From Malurus cyaneus samueli (Eukaryota > Chordata > Aves > Passeriformes > Maluridae), in contig CM019217.1 of the NCBI GenBank assembly GCA_009741485.1, positions 37,625,757-37,689,756 of the forward strand: a stretch of DNA of 64,000 nucleotides. Reading direction: 5' to 3'. Below the pieces are notes generated by a model. That model was not told the origin of the DNA and ran no database searches. It saw only the letters and a list, made by a program, of their open reading frames with translations. This document shows positions 24,439-39,159 of this stretch, piece after piece (the first letter of the stretch is position 1; every line of letters begins with the position of its first letter). The position numbers and the translations under genes were made by a program.

Positions 24439-27400
24439 ACTGACCAAGAAATCACATCTTTTGTTTGCCAGTTTCACAAAGTTTTGTTCCATGGGGTAGT
24501 GTATATTACATTTTGCTTACTTATGGGGGCATGTCATAAAAAGCACAACTGCTGATTTGCAATACATATTGACATCATGGAAAATGGCAAACGTTTACCA
24601 TCTTTTCAAATTCGCTTTGTGTCACTTAATATTTTTGAAGCTGAGATTTAACAAACAAATAAGAGAATGTGGCAATAAAATTTTATAACCTGACCTCAAT
24701 GAGAACAAACAAACAAATAACAGATTGAGCATAATGAACTATGGTATTTTAAGTTTTGGATTGCTGTTTACAATAATGGAAACAGAAAGAATGGAGCAGC
24801 ATTTCAATTCATTGCATTTCAGAAGCTTTTAGCTTCACAGAACTTTAAAAGCAGTACTTCATCTTGAGCTTTACTCACATCAACAGAAATCTGAGTTCCC
24901 ACACTACCTTGTTCTTCATTCTCCCTTTTAATCCTCTGTTTTAAAAAATTACATACAATAAGCCTGAACAAATCAATGTCCATTCAGTTTAGTTTTATTA
25001 TATTATATAAAACCTGTATTATTTATTTGGTTGTGGAAGCTTGATTTTATAATATTTCTTTCAACTACAACTGCAAAAACCTTTTCTGTAATTTTCATTT
25101 TCTCTGACTTCCTTTTAGAAAGTTAATATTCCTTTAACATTATTCATTTTATTCACCTAATTTTCACACTTTTTCAAACTTGAGGTTCATTTCTTAAAAA
25201 TTAGCACAGCATATACAATCTGCAATTTACTCAGCAGAAAAGTACGTTCTGCCTTTTTCAATTGGATGAAGGAATTGAAAATATAGCAGCAATCCTAAAT
25301 CAATTCTGTACTTAACAAATTCTTAAGAACATACAGTAACACTTACGAAAACAGATATTGTGTGCAAAACTAGGGGCATGCTAATTTATGATAAATTCTC
25401 TGTTAAAAAATTAAGCCTGCACTAAAGTGCTCAAGAAATGTAACCTAAATGTCTTTCTCTTGCAGATGAAACAGACTTTAAATCATCTTTGCATAAGGTT
25501 ATGGAGAGTTCAGCAATAGCAAGGGGCTGGGGATGTTAGATTGTCACAGTTCTTCAAAGCAGCATTGATCAGAACCTCTGGAGTAATTTATCCATGCCCT
25601 GCTGATTCCAGGAGCAACCAGCTTAATATGCACCTCTTTTCCATGTTTGTATGTCAAGATTTACAAGAGTGTCTCTAAATCAGAGTAATCCACCCTTGTC
25701 TGTACTCTGTCTGTACGGAGGGCATCCGACAACAGTTCAGACAGTATCTTTTATCTTAAACTCATTTTATTGTCTTGCTGCACAGAAAAGACTCTGGTCA
25801 TCCTCCTACTAACTAATGAAATGTGCATTTGGGGGCTGGGTTTTTGTCTTCCACAAGTATGTAAATATGATACTAAAAGTCACTGTTCTCATATAATGAG
25901 ATTTTTCAATAAGGTATATAATTCTTCTCTCTCCCATGGGAAACTCCTTACTCTTCCTAAAAGCTCTTCCTCTGAAGTTTCTGTTCCTGCATAGCTTATT
26001 ATTGCAGCCCAAATGCAGCAGCAATCCAATACGTAAAAAAGTGGGTGCTATGTGCATCCCTGCAATATTTTTTTTTAGGCTAACCACAAGGGATTAAAAA
26101 AAAAACAAAACCAAAAATAACAAGACATATGGTAGGGCAGACACATGCAAATAGGTAATTGTAATTAATTAATAGTCCTGCAGTAGCAATGACAATATAC
26201 ACTTGTATACCAGGTTTTACTCAAAAACGATGCATAGACATTATTCCAAAGATGCCAAACAGATAAGATTGGATTGCCACTTCATTTTACTTTATTTAGG
26301 TCTGGAGCAAAACATTATCCCAGGAACCTCTAATAACTTCAGTGGCAACAATCCAAATGTAGAGTTTGACCTACAATGATTAAGTCTGTGTACCTCAACC
26401 TTCAGCATCTTCTCTGAAAGCCAGTGATGTCTTTCAGACTCACAATGCATGTGTGACCTGGAAATGTGCTGCAGATATTGCCACTCATAATTTGAATAAT
26501 GTGGAAATATACCGAGTTTTTACTAGACTTTTTTAATGTTGAGGTAAAAATTATTTTAATGCTTCCCAATTCATGTCAAAATGTTTCAGGAAGAAACTAC
26601 TGCTGAGAGTGACAAATGCATTGATGCTGTCACACACACTGGAAAAGAAATCTGTAAAAGTTTCCTGTCCTTCAGTAGTTTGTAGGTGAAGACTGTTAAT
26701 CTTGAAAATTTAAAGTACTGCATTTGATGGAGTGAACAGAATAGATATAGAACTGTCTCCTGAGAGTTTCCTGCCTTCCCAGTTTAAAGCTCAGTTATAA
26801 TCTTGCAGAGCACTCCACTTTGGCTCAAATAATCTCTTATCTTACAGCATTTCAAAGTAAAACTGACTAACAATAATCTCACAGAGTTCAGAATTCGCTG
26901 TGAGTATAAGTGAACACACTCATCACTTCTATCAACAGTAAAATGCCAAGTCAAAAATCAGCTGTCAGTGCAACTTCACTGACTTCCAGGCATGCATTTG
27001 ATATGCTGTAAAATGCCAGCATGGAGCTAAGCTGTCTCATGATTTTTAAAGGTTTAGTTGATAGAATCATTATAAAAATTTTCTTCCCTTTTTCCTCATT
27101 AGCCATAGAATGTGCCGAAGACCTCACAGCACGGTTATTTTATGAAAACCATTATAAAAAGGGGCTAACATTACATTACATCAATGTCTTAAAGCAAAAG
27201 TTTCATTCAGGCTCAAGATCTCCCTTGCTGGGGTTCTGCAAGAAGATGCTCCTGATTTATACCTTTTGTGCTGCCAATAGGTGGGATAAAGCCACGCAGA
27301 GAGACTAAACTTGTCCTGCCAGATGTTGTCACAGATAAGGGATATCGCTGATAGTTGTACCCACTGTTAAATCTGGCAGTCAGGCAAAAAGTGAAAGCCA

Positions 27401-29334
27401 GTTTGATCACTCCTATGGCCCCAAGGTGCTTCATCCTGCTGTCCATATAAGTGCAAAAGTGGCACAAAACAAATGGGAAAGAGCTCGTAAATCAGCCTGG
27501 TAGGTTTATTTGCATTTTGCACTTGGCCTAATCACTGTAAACACTTGCATACACAACAAATTATTGTTTTAACTCAGTCCACTTCTAATATTCCTCTGCA
27601 TCTTTGCATTATACCTAGTTAATCTGACAGACCCCGTAATAGTACTTAGTGGTACTTTATAGCACAGTTTTAACATTGCTTGTGATGCTCCAAAACTTTC
27701 CTCACCAATGAAAGCTCTTGTTCCCTTGGTATGAGAAATTACTGCTTTATTTGTGTGCTCAACATACCTTTGAATTGTTTAAATACAAAGCAGTAGTAAA
27801 GAGCAGAACATACCTGAACCGCAAACTCTGCCTATGAGGGACTGACACTTGCAAGCTTCTAGCAGAAGTAAAAAATGAAATTGAAGATGAGGAGCAAGTC
27901 CAGCAGAATACCTGCAAAGGACAGACAGACCTGTTGTCAAACAAGGTCCACTACCAGAAACACACAGAAAATAACCTCATGTAATATTTTGAACCCAGCC
28001 ACCTGTGTTTGTCTCATCACTGATAACAGATATAAATGCTTGTTAACCAGTTACCATAGAAAAAAAAATAGAAAAAGTTGTCCTTGAGAAAAAAAGTTGG
28101 AGAAAAATTTAAGTTTAAAAGTTCTATGTCAGACCATGAGCCCCAGCATCCAGCTGTTAAATTAATGCATAACCATGAATTCATCCAATTCCTAATTAAA
28201 AAAAAAATTACTACATTTGAAATGCAATAAACAAGTAATTTTCAGTACTTTAATACATATAATGAAATGCTGCAGTACAAGTAATTCATATATACATCTC
28301 TTCAGCTTAGAGATCAATAATTTTCAATGTTTTAATGATTATTCAAAATTTTAAATTCTTCTTGATTTAAAAACAGGGACCTCATAGGATATTTATTTTC
28401 CTTCACATAGCTGGTTGTCTACACTTTCTAAACAAAGCAAAGCAAGTCCCCAGATCAGTGCATTGATGGTGCTACCATATCTGCTGCAGCATCTTTCAGA
28501 AGTAGGGTAGCTCCACTCAATAAAGGATTAGACTAAGCAAACACTTTCTGAGAACAGACATCACTGCCAGTGCTTTGGGACAAATCACTGACTGCCCCCG
28601 GAATGCCTCTTGGTCCTCTGCTCTAATCCAAGTTTTTCCCAGCCTGCCAGGTCTGTCTGGCTTGTTCCTTTTCTGATGAACCTTCATCTAAAGCCCATAG
28701 TTAACAGCCCTGACAATGCTGTAGCCGTAACTGCTTCACTGCAAGAGAAGAATTAAAGGACATTTCACAGAAACCTTAAAAGAAAGGCCAAAATATTTGT
28801 AAAAAAATTTTAGCTGAGAACAAGATCAGAATCTCGCCTAAGGAATTAGACTGACACCTTCAGAATGTATTACAGTAAAATGCCTTTGACTCTAGCTGTG
28901 TGGAAGTGTCTTTTGATTTGGAGATTAATTACTTCTCTTCCTGTAGCTGGAGCTATGTATCTGCACACCCAGACTTTTGCTAGAAGTGAGGGTACTGAAA
29001 AATGAATTATGTTACATTTGCAGTAGGAAACGCATTTCTTACATCAGGGTCCTGGAAACAAAACTTCATATTCTGAGATGATGAATAATGTATTTTATTT
29101 AATTCAATCATCTTAAGGAAAAAAAACCCCACAAAAATAAAATTAACACCAGACATCAGAGGCTGAAGATAGTGGGGAAAAAAAAATATACGGAGTAAAC
29201 TGAAGAGAATTCTGTGTAATTATGAATACAGTGAAAGATAAAAGCAAAGTATAAAGTTTGAATACATGGCATCTCAGAAACATCATTCACAGAGCTTGAA
29301 TTTTAACAAAGTGGACTGTAGAATACGTACACAG

Positions 29335-29390
29335 CTTTCTTTATTTTCATTAGATTAAGTTTTAGACTTTCTTTATTTTCATTAGATTAA
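29335..29390 (+). repeat. Two-copy 32-bp tandem duplication
   Basis: CTTTCTTTATTTTCATTAGA followed by TTAA occurs at 29335 and again at 29367, an exact 32-bp offset with 24 identical bases before divergence. The identity implies a fairly recent slippage or local duplication. Confidence 0.9.
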
Positions 29391-30404
29391 ATTAGTGATA
29401 TCACTACAAGAATAATTCTCTTGAGAATATGGAAGTATGATTTTTAAAGTTGCAGGAACTCAACATGATGCTAAGTGTTTGAACTCCAACACAGTTTTTC
29501 TCCCGATTATATCGTTGCTCTTCTAAAGGAAGAGGAAAGTTTCTTCTCTTGTAAAACAATCAATTATCGTCCTCTAGACTATGTTGTTCTGCATCATACT
29601 CTGCTGGATGAACAGGGAATGTTCTAGTCAATCACATGTCACTTGAACCCTAGAGAAAATTTCTGCCTTTATGAGTCAAAGGATTATTGAAGCCAGTAAG
29701 GACACCAAGAAAAACAGACATGAGGAGAGAAATGCAATTCTCAGTAGACATAATCTGCTCTTGACTCAGAACTTGAATTCAAGCTTGCAGTCCTTTCGAT
29801 GAATAACATATATTTGATATGTCTATTAGATTGTCAGCTTTTTTACTGCATACTTTCTTTCATGGACACCTTTTCTTGTTTTGAGGAATCTATATGGATA
29901 GATTATGATGAATAGGATGAGGTACAAGGAATAAAGGCTACAGGTAGATGTTCTAATTTGATTACTACTTGCATCACTCAGTCAAAATCCAAGGCATTTT
30001 AAAGATATTAAAGAAGACAAATGAGTTATCAAGGCATCTGAGATGCCAAAAGCAAGATTTAAATTGTAATAGTTTCTGCCTATTTTTCTGATGATAAAAT
30101 CCCATCAAGCCCTTAAACTTTGAGCTGGCTTTCTTCAAAAATATTTTATTTTTTCATTTAGATCAGCCAGAATATACATGCATTTTTTCCATCCCTTTTT
30201 CATTTCCTGAGGGTTTATTTACATCCCAATTTGCAATGAATGCTTCTATTTTGTATGCTTTCCAATTCAGAAACCTTTACCACACCTTTCTTTCTCTTAA
30301 CTAGCTTTAAATGTAATTCAACACTGAAGCATTTGAGTAGCTGAGATTCCCTGGGCAGAAATGCAAGCAAGATTTCTACCTCAGGCCACTAATGTGACAT
30401 TGGA

Positions 30405-31005
30405 GAGCCAACCATGTCCTGGGGGAGCATCAGGCACAGCCGGGCAAGAGACAGGATTGTCCTGCTCTGCTCTGACCTGGGGCAGCCTCATCTTGAATCC
30501 TGTGTGCAGTTCTGGGCACCCCAATATAAGAAAGACATTGAGCTATTAGGGAGCATCCAAAGGAAAGCCACAAAGATGGAGAAGGGCCTTGAGGGGAAGC
30601 CAAATGAGGAGTGGCTGAGGGCACTTGGTCTGTTCAGCCTGGAGGAGACTGAGGGGAGACCTCACTGCAGTTACAGCTTCCTCATGAGGGGAGCAGAGGG
30701 GCAGGCACTGATCTCTGATCTCTTCTCTGTGACCAGGGACAGGAGCCAAGGGAATAGCATAGAGTGTGTCAGGGGAGGTTTAGTTGGACTTTAGGAAAAG
30801 GTTCTTCACTCAGAGAGAGCGTGTTTGGCACTGGAACAGGCTCCCCACGGAAGTGGTCACAGCATCAAGCCTGACAGATTCAAGAAGGGTTTGGACAATG
30901 TTCTCAGGCAATGGGGTGACTCTTGGAGATGGTATTGGGCAGGGCCAGAAGTCGGACACAAAGATCCTTGTGGGTCCCTTCCTACGCAGCCTGTTCTGTG
31001 ATTAA
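30405..31005 (+). mobile_element. CR1 LINE 3' fragment with residual ORF2 frame
   Basis: The plus-strand frame at 30414-30794 (126 codons) carries the C-terminal CR1 ORF2 signature: CVQFWAPQYKKDIELL, then KATKMEKGLEGK, then EWLRALGLFSLEE. After its stop the DNA continues with CR1 3' words (GGAACAGGCTCCCCACGGA, then GACACAAAGATCCTTGTGGG) and ends TTCTGTGATT at 31005. The fragment is 5'-truncated within ORF2, so no RT or endonuclease catalytic residues are present. It is GC-rich against its surroundings, as CR1 is. The open frame is a remnant, not an active protein. Confidence 0.94.
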
Positions 31006-34000
31006 TAGTGCCAGTAACACATGTAAGCCACATCCTCTTTAAGTAATATTAATTAATGATAAAGGTCTGTTAATCTTATATTTGCATTTTATCCTAATAA
31101 ATATCAAGTTTTGCTAAAAAAACCCCAAAATATGTGCTTTTTCCATGCTATTTAGCCTGCAGAACTGTTTATTAATTTTTTCTGATTTTATTAAAAGTCC
31201 TTTCTCATTATCATCTGTCCATCATCTAGCTTTCATTCTTTATCCAAAATAACTATAACGAATTATTAATGCCTTATTATTTGAGAAGGAGTTTCTACTT
31301 TATTCCCACCATTAATCCTTTCTCTTACTCTCGCATGCACACATAGCTATGTATATAAAGATGTGAAGAAAGTCAGTGCTATGAGATACATCTAGTGTAT
31401 TTTTAGGCTCCCTTATAGACAACTGTGATGGAGTACAGAATAGCTCCAGAAGAATTTAGTCTTCCTTTGAAATCTATATGAAACAATAAGCTACTAATTA
31501 GAGAGTTCCAAAATATAACCACTGTCAAAGTACACAGAGTGATTCAGAAACTGAAAAACAGGGAATGAATCAAACCTCCATAACCAAGTACTGTACCAAA
31601 AATATCCACGAAGTGTTTCTCACTCACTAGAAAATCACACATCAAATTTTAGACACAAAACAGCAATTTACTTCAGTAAAGGAGTAGGAGAGACAGAGCA
31701 TCACAAGAGTCCCAGGTTTCTCAAACTTATTATTTTCTATTTATTTTTAAAGGATTTCCCTAAAGGCTTCTTGTTTTTATTTTTAGTATTTCATTGTACT
31801 CCTAAGCACATAAGGTTTTAGGCTGGCTTCATAGCATGTTTCTTAAGAGTTTCTTCTTTCTTTCTTTCTTGAGCATTTGATATATAAGTACAGCTAAAAT
31901 TATAAATCCCTTTCTCTATCATTCTCTGCCGCGCCTCCACCACAAGAGAAAAGGAGGAAGCTGTCTGGCTATCAACAGAGAAAGGAACTACAGTACTGCA
32001 GGTGGATAGGAAAGCTATGGCAAAATGTGACAGCGTTGGCAAAGGGGTGCAGAATGTGTGAATTTTGACAGAGCTTCCATCAGAGCCAAAGAACAGGAAA
32101 GGACGCTATTAGAAACGTGGGAGTTGGATAGCATATCTGTAGTGCAGAAAAATAAATGTACAGTTAAAGAAGGAAAGAAAGCTCATTAGATAGGAAAATC
32201 AAATCTGTCAAAGGAAACAAAAAAAAAAATAGAAAGGAGAAGCAACACAATATGAAAAGACCCAACAAAACTCAGGAATCTGCACATTGCAAAAAATTTC
32301 CATAGATTGAGTTGCATTCTTACAGAGACCATTAGAAGACACCATTTGATCCAGACAAATCAGAAATTATACCTTTTAGATGAGATCTTCATAGTGTGTC
32401 ATAATTTGCTAGATATGCAAATTGAGGAATCAAATTATTTTATTTAGAGGTTCAACCTATTTTGCTGCTTATCTTAATATTAGCTTTGATAGCAGAAACC
32501 TAGTTAACTCCAGTAATTTAAAGTCAAAGGAATTGAGATTTCTCAGACAGCTACCAACTTTATTCATGTGTGAACTAAATACTGACAAATACGCTCTATC
32601 TGAAAAACAAAATACCATAACTGATTAACTGCTAGTGTTAATTCAGTACCCTTTGGAGTTAAGGAGCAAAGTTAGCCTTTCCAAATGTGAAGCCCTCCTT
32701 CTGTTTCATCTTGGATAGAAAGAAAAAATATTCAGACAGGAGAAATTAGAGTTACTTATCCATCCATGACAACAGCATTGTGTTAGGTTGATTTTAGCAT
32801 TTGTCAAAAGAATGAAAATAGGATGGCACCATTTTCCAAAGCTGATGATCTGGAAACTACAACTGGATCTCCCCGACTGATCACCCAAGACATAAATACA
32901 CTCTAAAAAATAATTTATCATATATAAATGGACCTAAAAGAGCAGACTGCAATGACTTACACCAGAGACAGTAAAAAGAAATATGCTCATGTTGCTGGGC
33001 TTTATACATTACTAGAAGGATGAATGTACTATGGGATTTATGTTAAACCAATACCTTGTAACAAGAACTAAACAGAGCAGAATATTCCCTATGTTTCTCT
33101 TGTCCAGAAGAGTCATTTTTGTGGCAAACTGATAACTATGTACTAGTGACTTTCCTCCCTCATCTCTAACTGCTTAAAAAATGTTGTTTAGTTGATTTTA
33201 ATACTCATTTACAACAGCAACTACAAGGTGTTCTTTGGTAAATCATATTTTCACAGAATGACTTGACAAATAAGACCTTAAGGGCTTAAGCCCTTTTCTG
33301 TGGTAATTAACTGAGAAGGCTTGCTACTTTTAAAAGGTTTGCTGACAAAATGGAAGAGAGAGAGTAGAAACTTCTTCCTAGTCAGTGTTGTCTTTAGATG
33401 AAAAAACATGTTTTCCTTTTTCCATCAATCAAAGTGACATGCAGTGAAAATAAAAGCAGACTTAAGATTGCTAAGATGCCATTCCATAGCTGCTCATGCT
33501 CAGATAATGTATTCCAGAGAGAAAGAGTAAGATTAGAGAGAGATTTATATTTCTCTCCCGACTGCCCCCCAGGAGAAGGTATAGTAGACAAAAGATGATG
33601 AAATTCTATCAATTACAGGAAACTGCATAAGCCAACCTTACTCATACAAAAGAGGGTATTTTCAAGGAATTGAAACTTTGCTTTCTAACATATGAACTGA
33701 GATGAATAGCTATAATAATACTCTGGACTTTGCTGAGATAGATTGTCTAACTTTTCTCATCTGAATTTTATCTAGCACATAAATATTGATCATTTTAATA
33801 TATGACTTGATTACAATGCCTCTTAATAACTGTATTTCTATATCCTGGATTATGCTGCATAATGTCGTATCTGTTTTGTACAGTTTATGAAATTTTTAAC
33901 AACCTTACCTTCAGAATACTTCATGTTGGACAGGCTTCTCAAAGCTTATCTCTGATTCAAGGTTTGCCAAGGGGAATAGAGCTATTTTTTACTGGATTTC

Positions 34001-35256
34001 TGAAAACTTCTTCCAAATACTGTTTCCCACCAAGTCATAAGTTACTGGCAGAAACATCAGCTGAAATGTGACAGCAGAGCTGAAATGTAAAGTTCTTTCA
34101 CTAAATTGCTTCTTAAAGGCCAAGCCTGTAGAGAAGTTAAAAATAAATGTATGAAGCTTTTGTGAAAAACATTGAATTGGTCCTATTGATCAAGCCTTGT
34201 GATTTAGGGCTGTTTATTTGGATTCACCTTGGTCATGTCCCCAATATTATCTTTTTTTAATGCTACATTTTTTAATAAATGCTAGTAGAAACATATGAAC
34301 AAGTTGTGCAGCAATCCCTTCACAGAGATAAAAGATAAGCTTTCTAGTCCAAACAGGTTGAGTTAGCTGAGATGAAATAATACAAAAAAGTAAATGAAAA
34401 AAGTATAGCTGGGATTCTATCTTCCATTAAAAGACTCCAGGAAACTGTTTCTGTCCCAAAATAAAATGAATTATTTGAACTGCAGACTGAACTCAACTGT
34501 CAAAAAGGCCACTTCACTCGTCCTTATCTAAAGAGACTTATTTGCAAGCGTTTGAATCACTGGTGAACAGCCTGATGCAGTACTAATCAAAAGGTGCATG
34601 GTTTCCTTAGATGTGAAAGATGGGAGTTTTTGCTGAAAGTGTCTGATATTCATTTCAGCCTCAAACTGCCAGTAATAGATTGCCACTAGCCAGTAAAAAG
34701 TTCACTATAAAGAATTATACGTCCTTTCTGTCCTTGGTCACAGTTACTGTGTTATCTACAGCAGGCAATTTTCTCATGTGTTCTTTAGAAGGTCACTCAA
34801 AACTCTCTTACTTGGCAAGATGATGGGGATCTAAAAATATTATGATCTCCAGGCATTTAGCTTTAGTTAAATTTCCCGGTGTTCAAAATAAGATGGAAGT
34901 CAACAAGAAAGGTTAAATTCAAACAATCCAGTGCTTATAATTTATATGATAAAACCAGAACCCAATTTTGTAATTTTGTATGGAGTTTGAACTGTCATGC
35001 TTAATAGAAGTACCAAGGATACAATCCATACACTCCAATAAACCCCAATATATCCATCCCTAGAATAGCCATTACTTATATATATAATTCTGAATTAAAT
35101 GCATGTATTTTGTACTTTCTAGTTTAATTTTTCAGTAACCAAAAAATAAAATAGTCTGGGAAGTTGAGTATATTTCATCTCTAAAAAGATGTCCTCTTTA
35201 TGTACAAATCCTACTGCTTCTAAAGTATGTACAATAACCTTGCAAAATTACATTAG

Positions 35257-35300
35257 GAAAAAAACCCAACAAAAAAAAAACCAACAAAAAAAAACCCCAA
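35257..35300 (+). repeat. A/C-rich low-complexity tract
   Basis: Alternating poly-A runs and CCAAC or CCCC words. Simple repeat. Confidence 0.85.
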
Positions 35301-36284
35301 CTCCAGTAGTATTTACAGAAAAAGACTTTAGGCTGTGAAAGATTTTTAGGTTTGGTGTTTTGGGCTTTTTAGACCAGGGTAAGAATATATGTATAAAAAT
35401 TTCAGCAGCTGTCACATTCATATTCATTGATGACTTCCTTTAAATAAATATTTCAAATTACTTCTTGATAAATCAATTTATGTATTTCCCTATTTGCACA
35501 GAAATGGCTTACATCCAGCTTCCTTTTGAGCACACATGATTATTAAGAACACAAACTTCATACAAAAGTTCCAAACTTAGAGTTTTATTACTTCTCATAA
35601 GGCCAGCACAAAAACAATACCATAAATACCATAGAGAAGGGATTCTTAAAAAGAATTGCTTCAGCTAACAAGGACTAAAAGAAAAGAAGAAGGAAGGATT
35701 TGTATTTTCCCAGAGTCATCTGCCTTCTTTTTTCTGGTTATGAATGCTCCTCTGAAGGGAAAGTTTTATGAAGATGTAGTATTTGGGTTGTTTATACCTG
35801 CTATTAAAAATATGAAGGAAGGAGAGAGAGAAAACAATATTAAAAGTAAAAAGTTTGCCATGTGTAGCACATATAGCTGTTACTCAGCTCTCAATAACTA
35901 TTACACACCAATCCTCTAATTTGGACTCTTGGATTACAGACAGTCTTTAATCTTCAGGAAATAAGTGTCTGAAATTTGTGTGACTGGAGATTTTAGGGTA
36001 TTATTAGTCCATACTTTTGCTGGTAAGGTTGCAGGGCAAGGCTTATTATCTATCTAATAGGCCCTCATAAAGCAGAAAACCTAGTAACCTCCTAAAGCTC
36101 ATCAGATAAAAGGATTATAGACTGAAACACTATCATGAAGCTCAAGAGCACTGAAGCCTTACTTTCTATGATGAGAATTGTGTTTGGGCAGGGAACAGAG
36201 CCCTACCCTATCCAGCCTCTGCCATTTAGAGATGGACAAGTGGAGAGATCAGGGTATCCGATGTGGTCATGAAACTACTGCTGA

Positions 36285-36314
36285 AAAGAAAAAAAAAAAA
36301 AAAAAAGAAAAAAA
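36285..36314 (+). repeat. Poly-A tract
   Basis: A-run with single G interruptions. No upstream retrocopy recognised. Confidence 0.85.
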
Positions 36315-38466
36315 TGTTTGCAGGTTTGATCAATTTATAACTCTTCTGTCAACATCAACTGAAGACACAGTCCTATTGAATAACGCTGCTGTGAAATTGA
36401 ATGCTGTTGTATTTCTCCCAGAATTGTCATAACGCTGATGTAAAAACAGCCCCATAGTTTAAAATTTTCAACACCAACTATTTTAAGGAATTAAGTTTTA
36501 CTGAGGTTTATAGATAAACTTTTAAATAGTGCATAGTATAAGACATGCCTGGAAATAATTCCTATGGCCATTCACTGTAAGTTAAGAAACAAAGGAAGAG
36601 TTAAGAAGCAGGAAAATTCCCAAATACAGTCAAATTGAGCTGTCTGTGGCTAGACTTCTGAGTTGTGTACTACTAGCTCCCACTTTCCCAGGTGATTGCA
36701 CAAAGTTGAAAAACACTTTATTAATAGATGAAATACACTCAGCTTTGACCAAAGCACGTGAAAAAATGGGGTGGTAGTGGGCAAAGGAATTTAAAAAAAA
36801 CCCTGACAACTAATTGAGCATCATCTGTATCCAGTTCTCTGGTCTCAGCTTTCATGTCTGTCTTTTTTCAAACTGTTGCAGCAGCACCGCAATGGGCAAT
36901 ACAATCATACCATTCAGACAGCATTGCATAGCTCACTTTATTTAGGGACATGTTGTGAAAACAGTAGTCAGCATACTCCATCTGCATTTCATCCAGCTGC
37001 CTGCTGCCTCACTGAGCCAAGGACTGTAAGTGTATTCTCTAAGTGCCAGTCTTTCCATGGATTCTCAGCGCTTTTCTATCCTCAATTCAAAGTCTTAATT
37101 CTCCACTGATCCATGGATCAGGGTTTTAGCTACTCAGTGATAGTGATTTCAATGAAGCCTTTAGCTTTGTGATCAATGATCAATATTTGATCAATATGAG
37201 CTTTAGGATAAGCACAATAATGAAAAGCAACAATAAAGTGGTCTTCTCCCTTAGAAGGACATGAAGCATTATGGTACTTCCGAAGGAAATTAAGCTAACT
37301 CATATCATAGAGGAAATAACTTGGCAAAAGCTTAGAACTATGAAAATTAAGGAATTTGTGTAAATTATTGAGTATGTATTAGCACAGAAAGACTGTAACA
37401 GAATGCCAAAATTCACAGAAAAAAATAAATATAACATTTGTGACAGAAATATTTAAAAGTAGAAGACAACAAAAGAAACCCAAACGTTTTGAAGAAGAAA
37501 CTTTATTACTATTTTATTGGGTTTTGTGATGAAAAGGTATTGATATATTTTGACTTTTTTTTAAAAAAAATCTTAATTATACATAGAAAAGTTTTATTTA
37601 AAGAAGTTCAAACTCTTTCTATAGTTCAGCAAAGTGTCAAGGAACAAAACATACATGAGTAAACTAAACAATGCTTCCTTCTTAAAGTCTAGTTTCACAA
37701 TGCTTTACAGCAAAGACTATCAGTTATTTGTTTAAACGTTTCATAGGAAATTCAGGGAGAGAATATGATATTAAATTAATTTTCTCAAATAAGATCAGAA
37801 AAAGAGAAATGAATTCATTTTCACCTATTTTCTTTCTACTGTACTTCAGCTGTGTACATAAGATAACTAAGAGAAGAAATAAGAGAGCTGCTAGTGTGTG
37901 CAATGAATGATTCCCATTAAAATAATGAGGAAAAGAGTAGGTGTCAAACCCCAAACCTTGAAGTATAAGAATCCCTGGAGCCATGATAAACGGTTTTGTA
38001 GGTGCTCTCTCAAATGGCATTAAACCCATAAAACCCTCAAATTAAAAAACTTTAACTATGTGAATGCATGGGTTTTGGCGGGCTCACATCAAGAAGTGCT
38101 CCACCTACAAGAAGTCAACTGAAAGAAACCCTACAATATTTTAGAACAAAAGGACCTTGCTTTGCAGTTTCTAGATGACTGATCTGTGTCTCACTGGGAA
38201 CATCAGTGATATGGAATATAGGGGAAATAACTGGCAAGAGTATGATGATCAGATAATTATAAAGAGTGGAGGAATAGTAATTTTTCTGGCCCATACTCAT
38301 GAATACTTTCTAAACATTCCCCTTGAAGCCAAGGTCCACTCGTTTATGAGCTTACATTCAAAGTGTAAATCTCCAGCATTCCATTAAGGTCTCACAAGCT
38401 TCTCCTACGGGTGGAAAACACATCTTTCATAGGGAGTTATCGAAGGGCTTCTAGGGGGTTTTATAG

Positions 38467-38485
38467 TGGTGGTTTAAACCCACCA
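38467..38485. repeat. 19-nt palindrome centred on GTTTAAAC
   Basis: TGGTGGTTTAAACCCACCA is self-complementary apart from one unpaired base. Short enough to be chance; recorded as a possible binding site or cruciform core. Confidence 0.6.
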
Positions 38486-39159
38486 TTCCTTTTGATTTTC
38501 ATTCTCCAAGGTAGGCCAGTAATTTTTTGATTTTATTAGTATGCAAGTATGGAGATGACAGCTATGTGAATCTTCATCATGTTCTCCATACCTTTATTCT
38601 TTAAACAAAAATTCAGTGTTTTTCAAGCTTTAATCAGCTGCATTTCACACCATTCTCTTGAGATACATGAGGAATGCATGAAGAATTATGAAGCATAACC
38701 ATAAAATGATCAAAACCGGGAATATAATCCACATACACGTGGATATTGTATACCTGAACTTTTGCTTCAAAAGAAGACAGTGTACTGAAGCACTATTTCA
38801 GGCAAACAATGGTTTTGTGGTTTGGGTTTTCTTAAATCTTTGAATCAGTTTCTGTTTTTGATGGAAGATGTGAGAAATTACTTGCTTTATAGAAGAACCC
38901 AAGGAAAACACAAGCAGAAACACTCTCACCAGAAAGACAACTTATAGAACAACAACAGGTAGTTCTGCTGCTGTTGTTTGGAAAAGTTCAGGGACACCAA
39001 GAAGCATCTTATCAAACTCCTGTCACAGTTTGTCTACACAAACTGGAACCAGAGTAATCAATTGTACTATATTCCATAACTGTCATTATTTCTGAATAAT
39101 TATTACTTTTTCTTTCTTTAAAAACCCAAAATAAAAAAATCCACAAAGCCTCTTACCTT

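Larger units (their letters stand above)
21171..30404. other. Long unique AT-rich stretch, no gene seen
   Basis: About 9.2 kb with no classified interspersed repeat. The longest frame (125 codons, plus strand, 21481-21858) has no recognisable domain and no homologue I know. Simple features are an A/C-rich tract at 24369-24438, poly-T near 26070-26078, and a 32-bp tandem duplication at 29335-29390. An octamer word ATTTGCAT lies near 27508 in otherwise plain sequence. Confidence 0.6.

Noticed and set aside
30414..30794. 126-codon open frame as a gene
   Set aside because: Its sequence is the CR1 ORF2 C-terminus and it is truncated at the 5' side within a LINE fragment.
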